DNA of 14,006 bases from CAKSQF01 sp964568425 (GCA_964568425.1 CAZMPO010000030.1:1-14006); one strand, 5' to 3'; shown: positions 1 through 6,669, counted from the stretch's first letter. Notes: generated by a model not told the origin, from the letters alone. Program-made: numbers and translations.

Positions 1-219
1 AAAGTTGATGACAACATGCTCATCCTCGGTACCGATCGTGGGCAGGTTGGGCTTTACGACCGCGCCATCGGCGTTTGTACCGGGAGTTGTTGTGTTATTG
101 TTGCCGGGGTTTGCAGTAGTGCTGCCGGGCTTTTTGTTATCAGCGCAAGCGGCGAGCGACAGAGCGGTCGCAACAACGAGCACTGCCGACAGAATTCCGG
201 CAAGAATACGTTTTTTCAT
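1..219 (-). CDS. N-terminus of a lipoprotein (partial, runs off the left edge)
   Basis: The minus strand reads 73 codons from ATG at 219 to the window edge with no stop. GGAGGAAAG lies just upstream of the ATG, a strong ribosome site. The protein starts with a lysine/arginine n-region (MKKR), a hydrophobic core and the lipobox SLAAC, so Cys25 should be lipidated after signal peptidase II cleavage. A linker rich in Thr, Asn, Pro and Gly follows (about residues 27-50), as in Clostridia surface lipoproteins, and the mature domain begins near residue 53 with VVKPNLP. Such N-termini are typical of ABC-transporter substrate-binding lipoproteins and of unknown surface proteins. Too little of the domain is present to choose. 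The gene is transcribed away from the rest of the window from its own promoter at 343-370. Confidence 0.85.
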   Translation of the reverse strand, partial: MKKRILAGILSAVLVVATALSLAACADNKKPGSTTANPGNNNTTTPGTNADGAVVKPNLPTIGTEDEHVVINF

Positions 220-342
220 AATCTTTCCTCCATGTTTAGTTTTTAGATTATATTATGAAAGCTTCGGAAAAGGGGCTCCCGAGATCTGCGCATGACAGTC
301 CCTCGCAATATTTCGGGGGCACTTATCCATTTATCATCTCCA

Positions 343-370
343 ATTATATCACTTTTTTCAAAAAAGTCAA
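343..370 (-). promoter_or_regulatory. Promoter of the left-edge lipoprotein gene, with a long 5' leader
   Basis: On the minus strand TTGACT (365-370) and TATAAT (343-348) are separated by 16 bp, close to the sigma-70/SigA consensus. The start point would be near 336, leaving a leader of about 117 nt before the ATG at 219. The leader contains G/C-rich stretches near 256-278 and 299-322 that could pair imperfectly (GCCCCCG with CGGGAGC, one mismatch). I cannot assign it to a known riboswitch class. Confidence 0.6.
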
Positions 371-380
371 ATGAATTTTC

Positions 381-654
381 TTGAATTTTTGTGTAAAATC
401 AAAAGTTCGGCACATTAGACAAAAGCAAAGATGTGCGATGGCGAAAAATTGGTGGTTATTTCGTGTAAAAAGAGGCATGGACGAGCATTGGGAATTTGTT
501 TCGTTGGATGATATGTCGGTTGCCGATATAGCATACACCGATCAACAAACAAACGGTGGGGTTGGTTGTATCGGCAACAAGGATGATGTTTTGCGATTGG
601 CACGATCGAGTACCAAATCGGCGATGTGACAATAAATTTTTATCCATGTGGGGG
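381..654. other. Gap without a supported gene; holds a decayed repeat fragment
   Basis: An 82-codon open frame exists here on the plus strand, but it has no ribosome site, no recognisable domain, and its second half is repeat-derived. The segment around 512-548 (GCCGATATAGCATACACC followed by GATCAACAAAC) matches the right half of the 82-bp repeats at 690-771 and 807-888. I read it as an eroded copy rather than a gene. Confidence 0.55.
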
Positions 655-677
655 CACCGCGAAAAAAGTTCGCGGTG
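655..677. repeat. Perfect 9-bp hairpin; its left arm recurs at the right window edge
   Basis: CACCGCGAA (655-663) pairs exactly with TTCGCGGTG (669-677) around a 5-nt loop. The left arm plus flank (GCACCGCGAA) recurs at 13991-14000, followed by CTTTTT where the window ends, so a second copy probably continues beyond the edge. No T-tract follows the 655-677 copy. Confidence 0.7.
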
Positions 678-689
678 ATCTCGCCGCTC

Positions 690-771
690 TTTGGTGGTTG
701 ATTTATAGTAAATCGGCGAGATTACAAAGAGATTACGCCGATATATCATACGCCGATCATCCAAGAGGCGG
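690..771. repeat. 82-bp intergenic repeat, copy 1
   Basis: This unit is nearly identical to 807-888 (four mismatches in 82 positions by eye), an offset of exactly 117 bp. It contains the palindrome GATTTATAGTAAATC (700-714), then a GGCG...CGCC module (714-739) with a direct octamer repeat GAGATTAC, then the dyad GATATATC, and ends in CCAAGAGGCGG. The ends are imperfect inverted repeats: TTGGTGGTTGAT at the left and the complement TTGGATGATCG at the right. No open frame with a start and ribosome site lies in it. Confidence 0.85.
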
Positions 772-800
772 CGGGAGCAAGCCCCCGCCCTACGGGGATA
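770..800. repeat. GGCGGG/CCCGCC hairpin module, copy 1
   Basis: GGCGGG (770-775) and CCCGCC (784-789) form a 6-bp stem around AGCAAGCC, followed by CTACGGGGATA. The same motif recurs at 6198-6228 in this orientation, and at 3302-3331 and 13892-13918 in reverse orientation. It lies between the two 82-bp copies. Confidence 0.75.
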
Positions 801-806
801 TCTTCA

Positions 807-888
807 TTTGGTGGTCGATTTATAGTAAATCGGCGAGATTACAAAGAGATTACGCCGATATATCATGCACCGATCAACCAAGAGGCGG
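807..888. repeat. 82-bp intergenic repeat, copy 2
   Basis: Second direct copy of the unit at 690-771, with the same internal order: palindrome at 817-831, GGCG...CGCC module at 831-856, GATATATC, then CCAAGAGGCGG. Its ends are better matched than those of copy 1 (TTGGTGGTCGAT against TTGGTTGATCG read from the other strand). That makes it look like a small MITE-like element with imperfect terminal inverted repeats and no protein of its own. Confidence 0.85.
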
Positions 889-892
889 ATTT

Positions 893-920
893 GAGGTAAG
901 AAGTAAGGGGTAAGAGGTAA
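893..920 (+). repeat. 7-bp tandem array GAGGTAA x4
   Basis: Four units of period 7: GAGGTAA, GAAGTAA, GGGGTAA, GAGGTAA. Matching arrays occur at 3090-3117 and 7728-7755. This one is followed, as at 3130, by a TTTCGCCC/GGGCGAAA hairpin. Confidence 0.85.
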
Positions 921-931
921 GAAAATCGGTA

Positions 932-969
932 CATTTTCGCCCATCCGGGCGAAAATGGATTTTATTTTA
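932..969 (+). repeat. Terminator-like hairpin module, copy 1
   Basis: CATTTTCGCCC (932-942) and GGGCGAAAATG (947-957) form a perfect 11-bp stem with loop ATCC, followed by the T-rich GATTTTATTTTAA. It has the form of an intrinsic terminator, but no plus-strand gene lies upstream. The related copy at 3130-3159 directly follows a gene, so this one is probably carried as part of the repeat mosaic. Confidence 0.6.
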
Positions 970-978
970 ATGATATCT

Positions 979-1040
979 CGGCGATATTACAACCAACCCC
1001 CGCCAAATTCCTAATTCCTCATTCCTAATTCCTAATTTCC
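979..1040. repeat. GGCG...CGCC module followed by 7-bp array AATTCCT x5
   Basis: The module at 979-1004 (CGGCGATATTAC ... CGCC) is shared with 3379-3404 and, more loosely, with the 82-bp repeats. It is followed directly by five period-7 units at 1006-1040: AATTCCT, AATTCCT, CATTCCT, AATTCCT, AATTTCC. The array ends 9 bp before the -35 box of the next gene's promoter. Confidence 0.8.
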
Positions 1041-1049
1041 CCGAAGCTC

Positions 1050-1078
1050 TTGACAACACTCGATATTTGTGGTAAAAT
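1050..1078 (+). promoter_or_regulatory. Promoter of the metallopeptidase-like lipoprotein gene
   Basis: TTGACA (1050-1055) and TAAAAT (1073-1078) with a 17-bp spacer give a near-consensus SigA promoter. Two overlapping TATAAT boxes at 1090-1100 are alternative -10 elements without a good -35. The ATG at 1122 follows about 35-40 nt after the predicted start point. Confidence 0.75.
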
Positions 1079-1121
1079 GCAAATAACAGTATAATATAAT
1101 GGAATGCGGAGGTATTTATAT

Positions 1122-3086
1122 ATGAAAGGAACATTTACGGCGGTATTGTCGGTTCTGCTTGCGATCACATTGGCGTCCTGCTCGGGCGGCGAGGGTGTGA
1201 CCACATCGAAAGAGGCGACCGTCAAGACTACAGACTCGCCTGCGACAACGACAATTTTGCCGACAACGACAATTTTGCCCTCGACAGAACCGACCATTCC
1301 CGCGCTGCCCTCGTTTGAGGAGCTGTATCCCATGGTCGGCGGCAAGAACAATCTTTTTGACATGACGCGCGCGGCGGGAGATGCGAACGCCGAGACCGCC
1401 GCCACCGACGGGAAGCTGCTGATATTCTCGACGGTCGTCTACGGCTCGGAGGAGAACATGTTCGACACCGAGCGCACGATATACGCGCTCGATCTCGCAA
1501 GCGGCGAGATCAAGGCGTCGATCAAGTTTAATTACGACCTTTGCGAGATATTTTTCCTTGAGGACGGCAACATCATGATCTCCGCCGAGCCTGCGCATGT
1601 CAGGATCGTTGACAGGGAGCTGAACACCATCGCATCCTACGATGTTTCGGCGTTCACCGACGTAATGTCGGTCGATCCGCGCGGATATGTTTGGGAGACC
1701 TCGAGCGGCAAATATCTGATGGTCAGGCGAAACATCAAGACCGACGAGACCGAGTATTTCTCGATACAAGGCTACGAATACGGCTACTACATGGCAAGCA
1801 TCGACGGTGTATCCTATTTTCGGATGCTGGACGCCGATTTCAGTCCGCACATCATCTCGCTTGACGAGGCAAGCGGCAAGATCGTCGAACTGTCCGCGCT
1901 GAGCGAAATGTACGGCAACCAAGGCACGGGCGGCATCGTAAGCAAGGATTCGGCAGGCAAATGGATGACGGCATCGCTTGCCTCTCCGAGTGTCGCGCTG
2001 AGATTTTCGACCGAATTTGACAACGAATACGCCTCGTGCGCGTCGGGCGATCGTTTTGCGGCTGTCGGACACCCCGACGGCGATTACATGAGCGGCTCGA
2101 TCGTTGTCTACAATATCAAAAACGGCGACAGGCTGTGCGTGCTTGACGCACAAGGTATCGGTTGCGAGAACCTTGACGGCATATCGATCGACAAGGACGG
2201 CAACATGCTGCTTGTCGCGTGGACGGGTGGCGAAGATCCGAGCGACGAGCGTGCGTCGATCTATCTCTGGCGCACGGCGAGCGAGCCTCTCTATCGCGCC
2301 TGCGAGGATGCGGTCAACATAGAGCTTGACAACAATGCCCTGCCCGATGCGAGCATGGCGACGATCGCCGGCATCAAGGACAGGTACGGTGTAGAGATAA
2401 AATACAGCGAGGTCGACCTTATCGGGGCGTTTTTCGACTACGAGCTTTACCCGATGGCAAGCACGATCTCCCTGACCGAGGGGATCGACGTTGTGGCGAG
2501 CGTTATCGGCGAGTTTCCTATTGGATTTTTCGACGAGGTCTGCGAAGGCGGCGGATTTGATCGGCTGGTGATCTATCTCTGCTCGGGATTTCGTCCGCTT
2601 GACACAAACGGCATAGAGAGTGCGGTCGCGTTGACCGGAACAAGCGGAGACTCGATCATAATGGCACTTGACATAACATCCTCCTATGTGATAAGGCAAA
2701 ATTTCGCGCACGAAATGATGCACGCGATGGAGCACCGCATAGGGCAGTATCTCAGCGGCAAGGGCGAGAGCTTTTTCGATCGTTGGGATCCGCTCAATCC
2801 GCGCGGATTTGACTACTATTATTCATATCACGACAGCGAGGGAAACGAGGTATCGGACACGAAATACACGACATGGGATCAAAGCTCGACCGCATTTTTC
2901 GTTGATCCCTACTCCAAGAGCTTCCCGAGCGAGGATCGCGCACGTGTGTTCGAGTATCTCTTCACCAACGGTCGCGATTATTTCGAGAGTCCGTATCTTC
3001 AAAAGAAGGTCGATCGGCTGATATCGATAATAAAAGAGTCCTTCCCCAGCGTCGCCGCATGTGACGATGTCATATGGGAAAGATAA
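1122..3086 (+). CDS. Lipoprotein with propeller-like region and C-terminal HExxH metallopeptidase-like domain
   Basis: I chose ATG 1122 over the in-frame ATG at 1104 because GGAGG (1109-1113) is correctly spaced for it and the signal peptide then starts with MKGTF. The product has 654 residues. A hydrophobic core ends in the lipobox TLASC (Cys20), so the protein is probably anchored on the outer face of the membrane. A Thr/Pro linker follows, containing TTTILP twice. Residues of roughly 70-410 show repeated beta-strand patterns of the kind 'YALDLASGEI' and 'IVVYNIKNGDRLCVLD', which suggest a beta-propeller. The C-terminal part holds HEMMH (His530, Glu531, His534), a zinc-site HExxH. SEDRA about 70 residues later (Glu604) is a candidate third ligand, as in several HExxH families. 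The substrate is unknown and the peptidase role is inferred from the motif alone. A hairpin terminator at 3130 follows the stop codon. Confidence 0.85.
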   Translation: MKGTFTAVLSVLLAITLASCSGGEGVTTSKEATVKTTDSPATTTILPTTTILPSTEPTIPALPSFEELYPMVGGKNNLFDMTRAAGDANAETAATDGKLLIFSTVVYGSEENMFDTERTIYALDLASGEIKASIKFNYDLCEIFFLEDGNIMISAEPAHVRIVDRELNTIASYDVSAFTDVMSVDPRGYVWETSSGKYLMVRRNIKTDETEYFSIQGYEYGYYMASIDGVSYFRMLDADFSPHIISLDEASGKIVELSALSEMYGNQGTGGIVSKDSAGKWMTASLASPSVALRFSTEFDNEYASCASGDRFAAVGHPDGDYMSGSIVVYNIKNGDRLCVLDAQGIGCENLDGISIDKDGNMLLVAWTGGEDPSDERASIYLWRTASEPLYRACEDAVNIELDNNALPDASMATIAGIKDRYGVEIKYSEVDLIGAFFDYELYPMASTISLTEGIDVVASVIGEFPIGFFDEVCEGGGFDRLVIYLCSGFRPLDTNGIESAVALTGTSGDSIIMALDITSSYVIRQNFAHEMMHAMEHRIGQYLSGKGESFFDRWDPLNPRGFDYYYSYHDSEGNEVSDTKYTTWDQSSTAFFVDPYSKSFPSEDRARVFEYLFTNGRDYFESPYLQKKVDRLISIIKESFPSVAACDDVIWER

Positions 3087-3089
3087 ATT

Positions 3090-3117
3090 GAGGTAAGATG
3101 TAAGAGGTAATAGGTAA
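3090..3117 (+). repeat. 7-bp tandem array GAGGTAA x4 just after a stop codon
   Basis: Units are GAGGTAA, GATGTAA, GAGGTAA, TAGGTAA. The array begins 3 bp after the TAA of the preceding gene, and opens a repeat mosaic that fills the whole gap to the next gene. Confidence 0.85.
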
Positions 3118-3129
3118 GAAGAGAGGAAC

Positions 3130-3159
3130 ATTTTCGCCCGGAGGGCGAAATTGGATTTT
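3130..3159 (+). terminator. Probable intrinsic terminator, repeat-borne
   Basis: TTTCGCCC (3132-3139) and GGGCGAAA (3143-3150) form an 8-bp stem with loop GGA, followed by TTGGATTTTTATTT. It lies about 45 bp after the stop of the metallopeptidase-like gene. It is a variant of the hairpin at 932-957, so the repeat module seems to serve here as the gene's terminator. Confidence 0.6.
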
Positions 3160-3195
3160 TATTTGAAAAGGGAGAGAAGGGCGTTTATTTTGGGC

Positions 3196-3258
3196 GGATT
3201 GATTTATTATAAATCGATCGCCGAAGGAACATGTTTACCACGCCAAGTTTCATCTCGG
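3196..3258. repeat. 63-bp repeat block shared with 9296-9358
   Basis: The block contains the palindrome GATTTATTATAAATC (3201-3215), then TCGCCGAAGGAACATG and a run ending in TTTCATCTCGG. The same order, with scattered substitutions and no gap, occurs at 9296-9358. No ORF or RNA family is recognised in it. Confidence 0.8.
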
Positions 3259-3261
3259 GGA

Positions 3262-3331
3262 AACGATGATTAAATCGAATCGGTTGCCTGAACACTCGAC
3301 CCTCGGTAGGGGAGGGGCTTGCTCCTCCCGC
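3262..3331. repeat. About 66-70-bp repeat block shared with 13853-13918
   Basis: It runs from AACGATGATTAAATCG through GGTTGCC and GAACACTCGA to CGGTAGGGG, ending in the GC-rich hairpin GGGGCTTGCTCCTCCCGC. The copy at 13853-13918 differs by a few substitutions and two small indels. A 16-bp piece, GGAAACGATGATTAAA, also occurs reversed near 6250-6273, apart from its outermost bases. Confidence 0.8.
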
Positions 3332-3345
3332 CTATTTGGTATCCA

Positions 3346-3446
3346 ACTTATTATAAATCGACTGATGCAGAAATATATCGGCGATATTACGAACAAGTTA
3401 CGCCAATTCTTAATTTCTAATTTCTAATTCCTAATTCCTAATTCCC
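3346..3446. repeat. Half palindrome, GGCG...CGCC module and 7-bp array AATTCCT x6
   Basis: A half copy of the palindrome (TTATTATAAATC, 3348-3359) is followed by the module at 3379-3404. Six period-7 units follow at 3405-3446: AATTCTT, AATTTCT, AATTTCT, AATTCCT, AATTCCT, AATTCCC. The order matches 979-1040. The array ends only 18 bp before the next start codon, so the promoter of the next gene must lie within repeats; I could not identify it. Confidence 0.8.
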
Positions 3447-3464
3447 ACAGAAAGGACCATTCTC

Positions 3465-5108
3465 ATGAAACTCATTAAACAGATCTGCACTATGACTGCG
3501 TGCACGCTTATGCTCGGGACGCTTACCTGTTGCACCTCGGGCGGAGACAGCGTTACCACCACAGCTGCCGCATCGACCGCATCCGCGCCGCCTCCCGAGA
3601 GTCTGCCGAAAAACAGTACGATCGTCCGCGGCGTCGATTACACCGACCTCTCCTACACCCTCCGCGATCTGAGCGACTGGATCGAGGAGAACAGCGTCAA
3701 CATGGAGAACGGTCCCTGCACGAAGGACGGCGTTATCCGCTCGCCCTATTTCGAGCTGACCGCAAACGATGTCGAAATTCCCGTTTTTATGGCGAAGACC
3801 ACCTACGATCCGCATTCGTTTGCCTGCATTGAGGTCGAGAGCGGCGACGATATACCCGAGATCGCGATAGATCTTTCGTGGAGCAGAGTCAAGGTCTCGG
3901 CGACCATTCTCCCCGAGAGCGCGGACACCGAGTGCACACTCTCGGATGACGGAAAGAGCCTTGATGCGACCATCCGCGGCTACGGCAGCTTCAGCTTTGT
4001 CTTTGACGGCAAGCGCGATCGTCCGCTGACTCTTTTGGTCAGGCAAAAGATGACCGCCCCCGAGGGCGAGGTGACCGTCCTCGAGCCCTCCGAGCACGAA
4101 ACGCTCAGCTTTGACAAAGAGGGCGCGACATATATATTAAAGAAGGGCGTTTACAAGGTCGAGGGGCTGTCGATCGACGCGAGCAATATCACGATCTTCT
4201 TTGAGTCGGGCACGCATGTCATCTGCACTGCCGCCGAGCCGAGCGCGCCTTTTCTGAAATGCTACGGCAAAGACAACGTAAAGCTGATCGGAAATGCGAT
4301 ATTCGACCTTGCCTACAGAGGTCAGGGCGGCGGCTCGACGATCGATTTTTACGACTGTCGAGGGCTCGAATATTCGGGCATAACAGTCCTGAACGCCGCA
4401 TCATGGACGAACTGCTTCACGGCGATCGAGTCGCTTACCATCACGGATGTTGCGGTGATCGGCTACCGCACATACTCGGACGGCATCATGCTCTCCGACT
4501 GCAAGGACGCGACCGTCAAGAACTGCTTTGTACGCACGGGCGATGACGCGATCGAGGTCAAATCGACCTCAGACGGCAAATACAGATGCGGAAAAGTGCT
4601 CTTTGAGGGTTGCGCGGTCTGGACCGACAAGGGCATCGGCTACGGTGTCGTTTACGAGGCGAACAACGATGTATCGGACGTCACATGGAGAAACTGCAGT
4701 GTGGGCTTTGCAAGCTCGGACTGGTCACGCCATCTCGGTGCGCTGACCGTATCGATCGAGGGCTCAAGGGAGGGAGTCAGCGACTACGATCTGCATTTTG
4801 AGAACATCGAGATCTACAAATCAAACAGCGCGGTGATCTCGCTTTGGATGGTCAACGGCGGCAATGTCCACGATGTGCATTTCGAGAACATCACCTGCAA
4901 GAAGTTCGATCTGACAAACGGCAGTCAGGATCACCCGATCGAGCTGATCATTTCAAATCCCGACTCTCTGCCGACAGAGCGATTCTCGATCGACAGATTC
5001 TACTTTAAGAATATCAAGATCGGCGGCAAGTCGATCGACAAAGACTCGATAGGCTGTCACTTCCCCGCCGATTTCGTGATCCCCGACAGTCTGATCAATA
5101 TTGAATGA
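3465..5108 (+). CDS. Secreted right-handed beta-helix lipoprotein, GH28/GH49-like
   Basis: The product has 547 residues and starts at ATG 3465, preceded by a moderate ribosome site (GAAAGGA). An n-region MKLIKQ, a hydrophobic stretch and Cys22/Cys23 form an atypical lipobox (TLTCC), followed by a Thr/Ala/Pro-rich linker. Export and lipid anchoring are likely but the lipobox is not canonical. Residues of about 85-215 look like a beta-sandwich that precedes the helix in some carbohydrate-active enzymes. From about 220 to the end, short repeating strands such as 'GITVLN', 'SLTITDVAVIG' and 'VHFENI'-type turns fit a parallel beta-helix. YSDGIMLSDC (Asp339) and TGDDAIEVKS (Asp360, Asp361) correspond in layout to the catalytic acids of GH28 polygalacturonases or GH49 enzymes. 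The substrate, perhaps pectin or another glycan, is not determined. It forms an operon with the next gene. Confidence 0.82.
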   Translation: MKLIKQICTMTACTLMLGTLTCCTSGGDSVTTTAAASTASAPPPESLPKNSTIVRGVDYTDLSYTLRDLSDWIEENSVNMENGPCTKDGVIRSPYFELTANDVEIPVFMAKTTYDPHSFACIEVESGDDIPEIAIDLSWSRVKVSATILPESADTECTLSDDGKSLDATIRGYGSFSFVFDGKRDRPLTLLVRQKMTAPEGEVTVLEPSEHETLSFDKEGATYILKKGVYKVEGLSIDASNITIFFESGTHVICTAAEPSAPFLKCYGKDNVKLIGNAIFDLAYRGQGGGSTIDFYDCRGLEYSGITVLNAASWTNCFTAIESLTITDVAVIGYRTYSDGIMLSDCKDATVKNCFVRTGDDAIEVKSTSDGKYRCGKVLFEGCAVWTDKGIGYGVVYEANNDVSDVTWRNCSVGFASSDWSRHLGALTVSIEGSREGVSDYDLHFENIEIYKSNSAVISLWMVNGGNVHDVHFENITCKKFDLTNGSQDHPIELIISNPDSLPTERFSIDRFYFKNIKIGGKSIDKDSIGCHFPADFVIPDSLINIE

Positions 5109-5120
5109 GAGGAAAAAATC

Positions 5121-6101
5121 ATGCATTACACCGACAATTACTTAAATGTCGCGAAATATCTCCCGAATGAGGGGGATGTTTCGGATGCGCTTCAAAGGCT
5201 TATTGACGAAAATCCAAACAGAGTGCTCTTTTTCCCCGATGGCGAGTATCTGCTCTCGCGCCCGATCATGACCTCGGCGCACCCCGAGAGATCGGTCGCC
5301 TTCGAGCTGTCGACCTTTGCCGTGATAAAGGCATCCCCCGATTTTGAAGGGGATGCCCTGCTCCGGCTCGGCGGAGGCGAGCATTTTAACACGATTGAGA
5401 AGGTCGGCTCGAACTACGGCATTCGCGGCGGCATATTTGACGGCGGCGGTATATCGATCGAGAGCGGCAGAGAGAGCTATGTTCACTCGGTATCGATCAA
5501 GAACGCAAGGATCGGTCTGCACATAAAGTGGGGCGCAAACAGCGGCTCGGCGGATGCGGATATAAGGCTTGTAAACATTGTCGGAAACGGCAAGCTTGAC
5601 TCGATCGGCGTCCTGCTCGAGGGGCACGACAACACCCTGCAAAACATGCGCATTGCGAATGTTCACACGGGCATGCTGATAAAAAGCGGCGGCAACATCC
5701 TGCGCGACATCCATCCGCTCTACAGATATGTGGGTGAGCTGTCCGATCAGAGCGCGTACGAGAGCGGTATCGCTTTTGACGACAGATGGAACGACAATTT
5801 TTACGAGGTCTGCTACAGCGATCAGTTCTGCACCGGCTTTGCAATGGGTGACGGCACGGCGAACATTTATAACGACTGCTTTGTCATGTGGTATTCGGAC
5901 AGAGGCGGCAAGGAATGCGCGTTCAAGGCAAACGGCAGATTTTGCTCGGTCATCCGCACACCGAAGGTCAATTTCAAAGAAAACACCGAAAACACCCTTC
6001 TCTCGGTCGCATCGAGCGGCGGCAACGGCATGCTCGAGCGTCCGATCACCGACATGGGACGCATCACAAAGGGCGAGCACGGGGAGTATTTGGTGAATTA
6101 G
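5121..6101 (+). CDS. Leaderless beta-helix protein, pectate-lyase-3-like
   Basis: The product has 326 residues and starts 12 bp after the preceding stop, with AGAGG 8 nt before the ATG, so the two genes should be co-transcribed and translationally linked. The N-terminus (DVSDALQRLIDEN ... RVLFFPDGEYLLSRPI) matches the opening pattern of PF12708-type beta-helix proteins, including phage tailspike and GH55-like proteins. Short strand-turn repeats follow ('GIRGGIFDGGGISI', 'SVSIKNARIG', 'NMRIANVHTGMLI'). No signal peptide or membrane segment is visible, so the protein should be cytoplasmic, unlike its secreted partner. One reading is that the secreted enzyme cuts a glycan and this one handles an imported fragment. 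Catalytic residues cannot be assigned by eye. The stop codon TAG lies inside a 7-bp repeat array. Confidence 0.78.
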   Translation: MHYTDNYLNVAKYLPNEGDVSDALQRLIDENPNRVLFFPDGEYLLSRPIMTSAHPERSVAFELSTFAVIKASPDFEGDALLRLGGGEHFNTIEKVGSNYGIRGGIFDGGGISIESGRESYVHSVSIKNARIGLHIKWGANSGSADADIRLVNIVGNGKLDSIGVLLEGHDNTLQNMRIANVHTGMLIKSGGNILRDIHPLYRYVGELSDQSAYESGIAFDDRWNDNFYEVCYSDQFCTGFAMGDGTANIYNDCFVMWYSDRGGKECAFKANGRFCSVIRTPKVNFKENTENTLLSVASSGGNGMLERPITDMGRITKGEHGEYLVN

Positions 6102-6128
6102 GAATGAGGAATTAGAAATTAGGAATTG
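6094..6128 (-). repeat. 7-bp tandem array (AATTCCT type, reversed) covering a stop codon
   Basis: Five units read on the plus strand as TGAATTA, GGAATGA, GGAATTA, GAAATTA, GGAATTG; this is the AATTCCT array in reverse orientation. The first two units supply the TAG stop (6099-6101) of the beta-helix gene, so the last two or three residues (VN and possibly L) appear to be array-encoded. Confidence 0.8.
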
Positions 6129-6150
6129 GCAAGAATTGGTTGTTTGGGCG

Positions 6151-6330
6151 GGTCGATTTGCAATAAATCGACTGCCAAATAAAGGTATCCCCTGTATGGC
6201 GGGAGCAAGCCCCCGCCCTACAGGGATAGGTAATTGTTTGTTTTAGCGGTCGCTTTAATCATCGTTTCCTCGGGAGAGAGGCACCGGCGTTGCTTCTTTG
6301 TGATATCGCTGATATATCATACCCCAACCA
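6151..6330. repeat. Repeat mosaic downstream of the beta-helix operon
   Basis: It holds a palindrome copy (GATTTGCAATAAATC, 6155-6169), the GC-rich hairpin at 6186-6228, a reversed fragment of the block at 3262 (near 6250-6273), and GATATATCAT near 6310-6319 as in the 82-bp repeats. No gene is credible here. A long minus-strand frame crossing this region and the tRNAs is a translation artefact. Confidence 0.65.
6186..6228. repeat. 43-nt strong hairpin (GGCGGG/CCCGCC module, copy 3)
   Basis: The outer arms TATCCCCTGTA and TACAGGGATA pair with one bulged C. The inner GGCGGG (6198-6203) pairs with CCCGCC (6212-6217) around AGCAAGCC. Together they give about 16 base pairs with one mismatch and one bulge. 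No T-tract follows, but the structure could still end or protect the upstream beta-helix operon transcript at its 3' end. Confidence 0.7.
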
Positions 6331-6432
6331 TCAAAAAGTCAATTTGCCAAAATGCGACTTGATCATCCCTTCCCCGGAGAATTACATTTTCAAATCTTTT
6401 TTGTAAAAAATAAAAAATTTTGCGAAAAACTA

Positions 6433-6461
6433 TTGACAAAACGCAAGATTTGTGATATGAT
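6433..6461 (+). promoter_or_regulatory. tRNA operon promoter
   Basis: TTGACA (6433-6438) and TATGAT (6456-6461) are separated by exactly 17 bp. The expected start point near 6468 is about 10 nt before the first tRNA. Confidence 0.85.
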
Positions 6462-6478
6462 ATTCGAGCAGTGAATAT

Positions 6479-6552
<74 letters not shown>

Positions 6553-6559
6553 TTTTTTT

Positions 6560-6636
<77 letters not shown>

Positions 6637-6669
6637 TATGCGGACACGCGTGATTTGCTTTATATATAT

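Noticed and set aside
690..888. CRISPR array
   Set aside because: There are only two long direct copies with a single 35-bp gap that is itself a repeat module elsewhere; no unique spacers and no cas genes.
626..913. 95-codon plus-strand open frame with an internal repeated peptide
   Set aside because: The repeated peptide is the translation of the two 82-bp DNA repeats, with no ribosome site; it is repeat DNA, not a gene.
1116..2735. 539-codon minus-strand open frame
   Set aside because: It lies wholly opposite the metallopeptidase-like gene, which has a signal peptide, ribosome site and promoter. The minus frame has a low-complexity Arg/Ala/Val-rich composition and no motif.
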